DNA of 64,000 nt from Micromonospora pattaloongensis (lineage in GTDB: Bacteria; Actinomycetota; Actinomycetes; Mycobacteriales; Micromonosporaceae), in assembly GCF_900107255.1 (NCBI RefSeq), contig NZ_FNPH01000007.1, positions 124,001 through 188,000 of the forward strand, given 5' to 3'. A program made the position numbers and the translations under genes. The first letter of the stretch is position 1; each line of letters begins with the position of its first letter. The notes beneath the pieces were generated by a model. The model was given only the letters and a program-made list of their open reading frames with translations. It ran no database searches and had not been told where the DNA came from. This document shows, piece after piece, positions 62,484 to 64,000 of the stretch.

Positions 62484-63434
62484 GTGGAGCGGGTGGCGCA
62501 CAGGTCTGGGCTCGCCGGCCCGCACGCACGGCGCGGGCGGGCCGCCCTCGCCGCCTCGGTCGTGGCCGCGTTGATCGCCTCGCCCGCTCCGGTGGCCGCC
62601 GAGGAGACCGACGCCGAGCCACCCGCCGTCTCGATCATCAGCCCGGCGGCCAACCTTCGGGTACGCGGCGTCGTGAACGTCCGCGCGGCGGCCACCGACA
62701 ACGTCGGCGTCACCCGGGTCGACGTCTACGCCGCCGGCGTGCTGGCCGGCACGCGCTCCGCCGAGCCGTGGACGGTGCCGGTCGACACCACGGGCCGCAA
62801 CGGCAGCGTCCCGATCAGGGTGGAGGCGTTCGACGCGGCGGGCAACTCCGCGGCAGCGACCGTGAGCGTCATCGCGGACCACGCCGGTCCGATCGTCGAC
62901 TTCGTGGCACCCGACTCCAAGGCGGCGCTGACCGGCTTCGTGAACAGCGTGGTCCAGCCGACCGATCCGGCCGGGGTCGCCGTCGCCGAGCTGTACGTGT
63001 CGGGCCAGCTGGTGGTCCGGCGCACCCGGTGGCCGTGGACCGGTTTCGTGTACCTGGCCGGCCACACCGGCGCCGTCCAGCTGCAGTGGCAGCTCACGGA
63101 CAGGCTGGGCAACCGGACCGTGGTGTCCCGGACGGTGTACGCCGACCACGTCGCGCCGACGGTGCGGGTGACGAAGGGCCCGAGACACACGGCGCAGGTG
63201 CGCGGCACGATCCCGATCGTCGCGACGGCGAGCGACGCCCGCGGGATCCGGCTGGTCGAGCTGGTCGTCAACCGGGTGACGGTGAAGATCGACACGAACG
63301 CGCCGCACGGGTTCCGCCTGGACACCACGAGGTACAACGGCCGGTTCACCTGGCGGATCCGCGTCACCGACCGCGCCGGCAACGTGACGATCACCCCGGA
63401 GCGGATCGCGTACGCCGCGAAGTGGCGGCGCTAG
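62484..63434 (+). CDS. Secreted Ig-like domain protein
   Basis: A 316-residue exported protein. The signal peptide is ALAASVVAALIASPAPVAA. Three tandem bacterial Ig-like/cadherin-style domains follow: AVSIISPAANLRVRGVVNVR, PIVDFVAPDSKAALTGFVNS and PTVRVTKGPRHTAQVRGTIP, with DNVGVTRVDVYAAG and DRAGNVTITPERI repeats. No enzyme domain is attached. The start is GTG 62484, or GTG 62493 which has GGAG upstream. It ends overlapping the convergent gene by 4 bases. Confidence 0.82.
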   Translation: MERVAHRSGLAGPHARRGRAALAASVVAALIASPAPVAAEETDAEPPAVSIISPAANLRVRGVVNVRAAATDNVGVTRVDVYAAGVLAGTRSAEPWTVPVDTTGRNGSVPIRVEAFDAAGNSAAATVSVIADHAGPIVDFVAPDSKAALTGFVNSVVQPTDPAGVAVAELYVSGQLVVRRTRWPWTGFVYLAGHTGAVQLQWQLTDRLGNRTVVSRTVYADHVAPTVRVTKGPRHTAQVRGTIPIVATASDARGIRLVELVVNRVTVKIDTNAPHGFRLDTTRYNGRFTWRIRVTDRAGNVTITPERIAYAAKWRR

Positions 63435-64000
63435 CCGCGACGGACGTCGACGGCGACCACGTGCAGGCCGTCGGGGCGGATCATCTCGCCGATCCGGATC
63501 GGCATCACCTGATCACCTCCGGGCGCGACCTGGATCCCGAAGCCGTAGGTCAGATACCCCTCGTAGTCGCCGGCCTGCCCGTAGCTGCGCAGCGTCGGGA
63601 AGCCCAGCTGCCGGTTCGGCGCCCGCTCGATCGACGAGCGGCCGTTGCCGTCGTGGGCCTGCGCCGGCGTGAACCGCAGCCGCAGGAAGCTGTTGCCGGT
63701 CAACTCCACGGGCCGTCCGCTGCCGTCGTGCGTCACCCGCGGCACGTACTGGAACTCGTAGCCGGGGAACGCGCCGCGGAAGTAGAACGAGAAGCGGCTG
63801 TAACCGGGCTCGCCTTCGGGATGATCGGCGGCGTTCATCTCGACCAGGTACGGCAGGGCGGGCGCCGGCGGCGGCGCGATGGGCGGACGCACCGCGTGCG
63901 CGACGCGCGCCGGTGCGGAGGGGATCGCCCAGCCGTACCGGACGCGGTAGGGCGAGCCGGTCGGTGCCGGCTTGCCGACGGTCGGCGCCGGCCTGCGGAC
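63431..64000 (-). CDS. AMIN-like domain protein, 5' end cut by window
   Basis: The frame is open from the stop at 63431 to the window edge, about 189 visible residues. It has a Pro-rich N-terminal part, then RFSFYFRGAFPGYEFQYV, ELTGNSFLRLRFTPAQAHD, YLTYGFGIQVAPGGDQVMPI and HVVAVDVRRG, which match the actinobacterial AMIN-like beta-barrel found in exported lipoproteins. The GTG at 63892 is not the start, because similarity and codon bias continue beyond it. The signal peptide is outside the window. Confidence 0.78.
   Translation of the reverse strand, partial: VRRPAPTVGKPAPTGSPYRVRYGWAIPSAPARVAHAVRPPIAPPPAPALPYLVEMNAADHPEGEPGYSRFSFYFRGAFPGYEFQYVPRVTHDGSGRPVELTGNSFLRLRFTPAQAHDGNGRSSIERAPNRQLGFPTLRSYGQAGDYEGYLTYGFGIQVAPGGDQVMPIRIGEMIRPDGLHVVAVDVRRG

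Overview
The window is extremely GC-rich, uses GTG and TTG starts often, and carries typical actinomycete genes: a mycothiol-type DinB enzyme, an F420-dependent luciferase-like oxidoreductase, a BTAD regulator, a CvnA/CvnB pair, DUF3159 and DUF3618. The family content (eCIS locus, GH48 cellulase, conservon-type kinase) fits Micromonospora or a near relative. That placement is inference from gene content; no rRNA marker is present.

Layout. (1) 1-10526: the 3' part of an extracellular contractile injection system (eCIS) cluster, all on +. It has tail tube, LysM hub protein, VgrG-like spike, PAAR tip, gp25, two baseplate proteins, a long disordered protein with repeated VQR/VSR motifs, and a terminal zinc-ribbon/membrane/glycan-binding-like protein. 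Sheath and ATPase genes must lie upstream of the window. A large STAND/BTAD regulator faces the cluster and overlaps its last gene by 86 bases. (2) 13.7-26.4 kb: an accessory, partly decayed stretch. It holds a frameshifted Hsp70-like membrane protein, an IS5-type transposase remnant, a beheaded Pgl/BREX-like gene, small secreted and hypothetical proteins, and a broken integrative element (AAA ATPase fragment, integrase-FtsK chimera, AbrB-like gene) beside a tRNA-Leu(GAG). (3) 26.6-41.5 kb: RidA-like protein, a TPR/FN3 protein, a probable surface-assembly operon (beta-propeller/FN3 protein, MoxR, DUF58, TgpA-like protein with altered catalytic residues), DUF3618, LLM oxidoreductase, DUF1028, DUF3159 and a large membrane-anchored low-complexity protein.

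(4) 41.8-46.9 kb: a divergent cellulose-degradation pair (GH48 cellobiohydrolase, GH1 beta-glucosidase) with two CebR-type operators between them. (5) 47.2-53.3 kb: Ser/Thr kinase, a shortened conservon (Roadblock protein plus sensor kinase) and an FGGY sugar kinase. (6) 53.4-55.6 kb: a fused anthranilate synthase preceded by a Trp-Trp leader peptide and attenuator hairpin. (7) 55.7-59.9 kb: a four-gene ABC importer whose binding protein resembles trehalose-binding LpqY. (8) 60.3-64 kb: RusA-like protein, small hypotheticals, a TipA-like MerR regulator with a 19-bp-spaced promoter, a secreted Ig-like protein and the 3' end of an AMIN-like protein.

The best leads for new biology are the VQR/VSR-motif eCIS protein and its membrane partner, the substituted transglutaminase in the MoxR operon, the Trp attenuator on a fused anthranilate synthase, the integrase-FtsK chimera, and a structured inverted repeat at 46945-47036.
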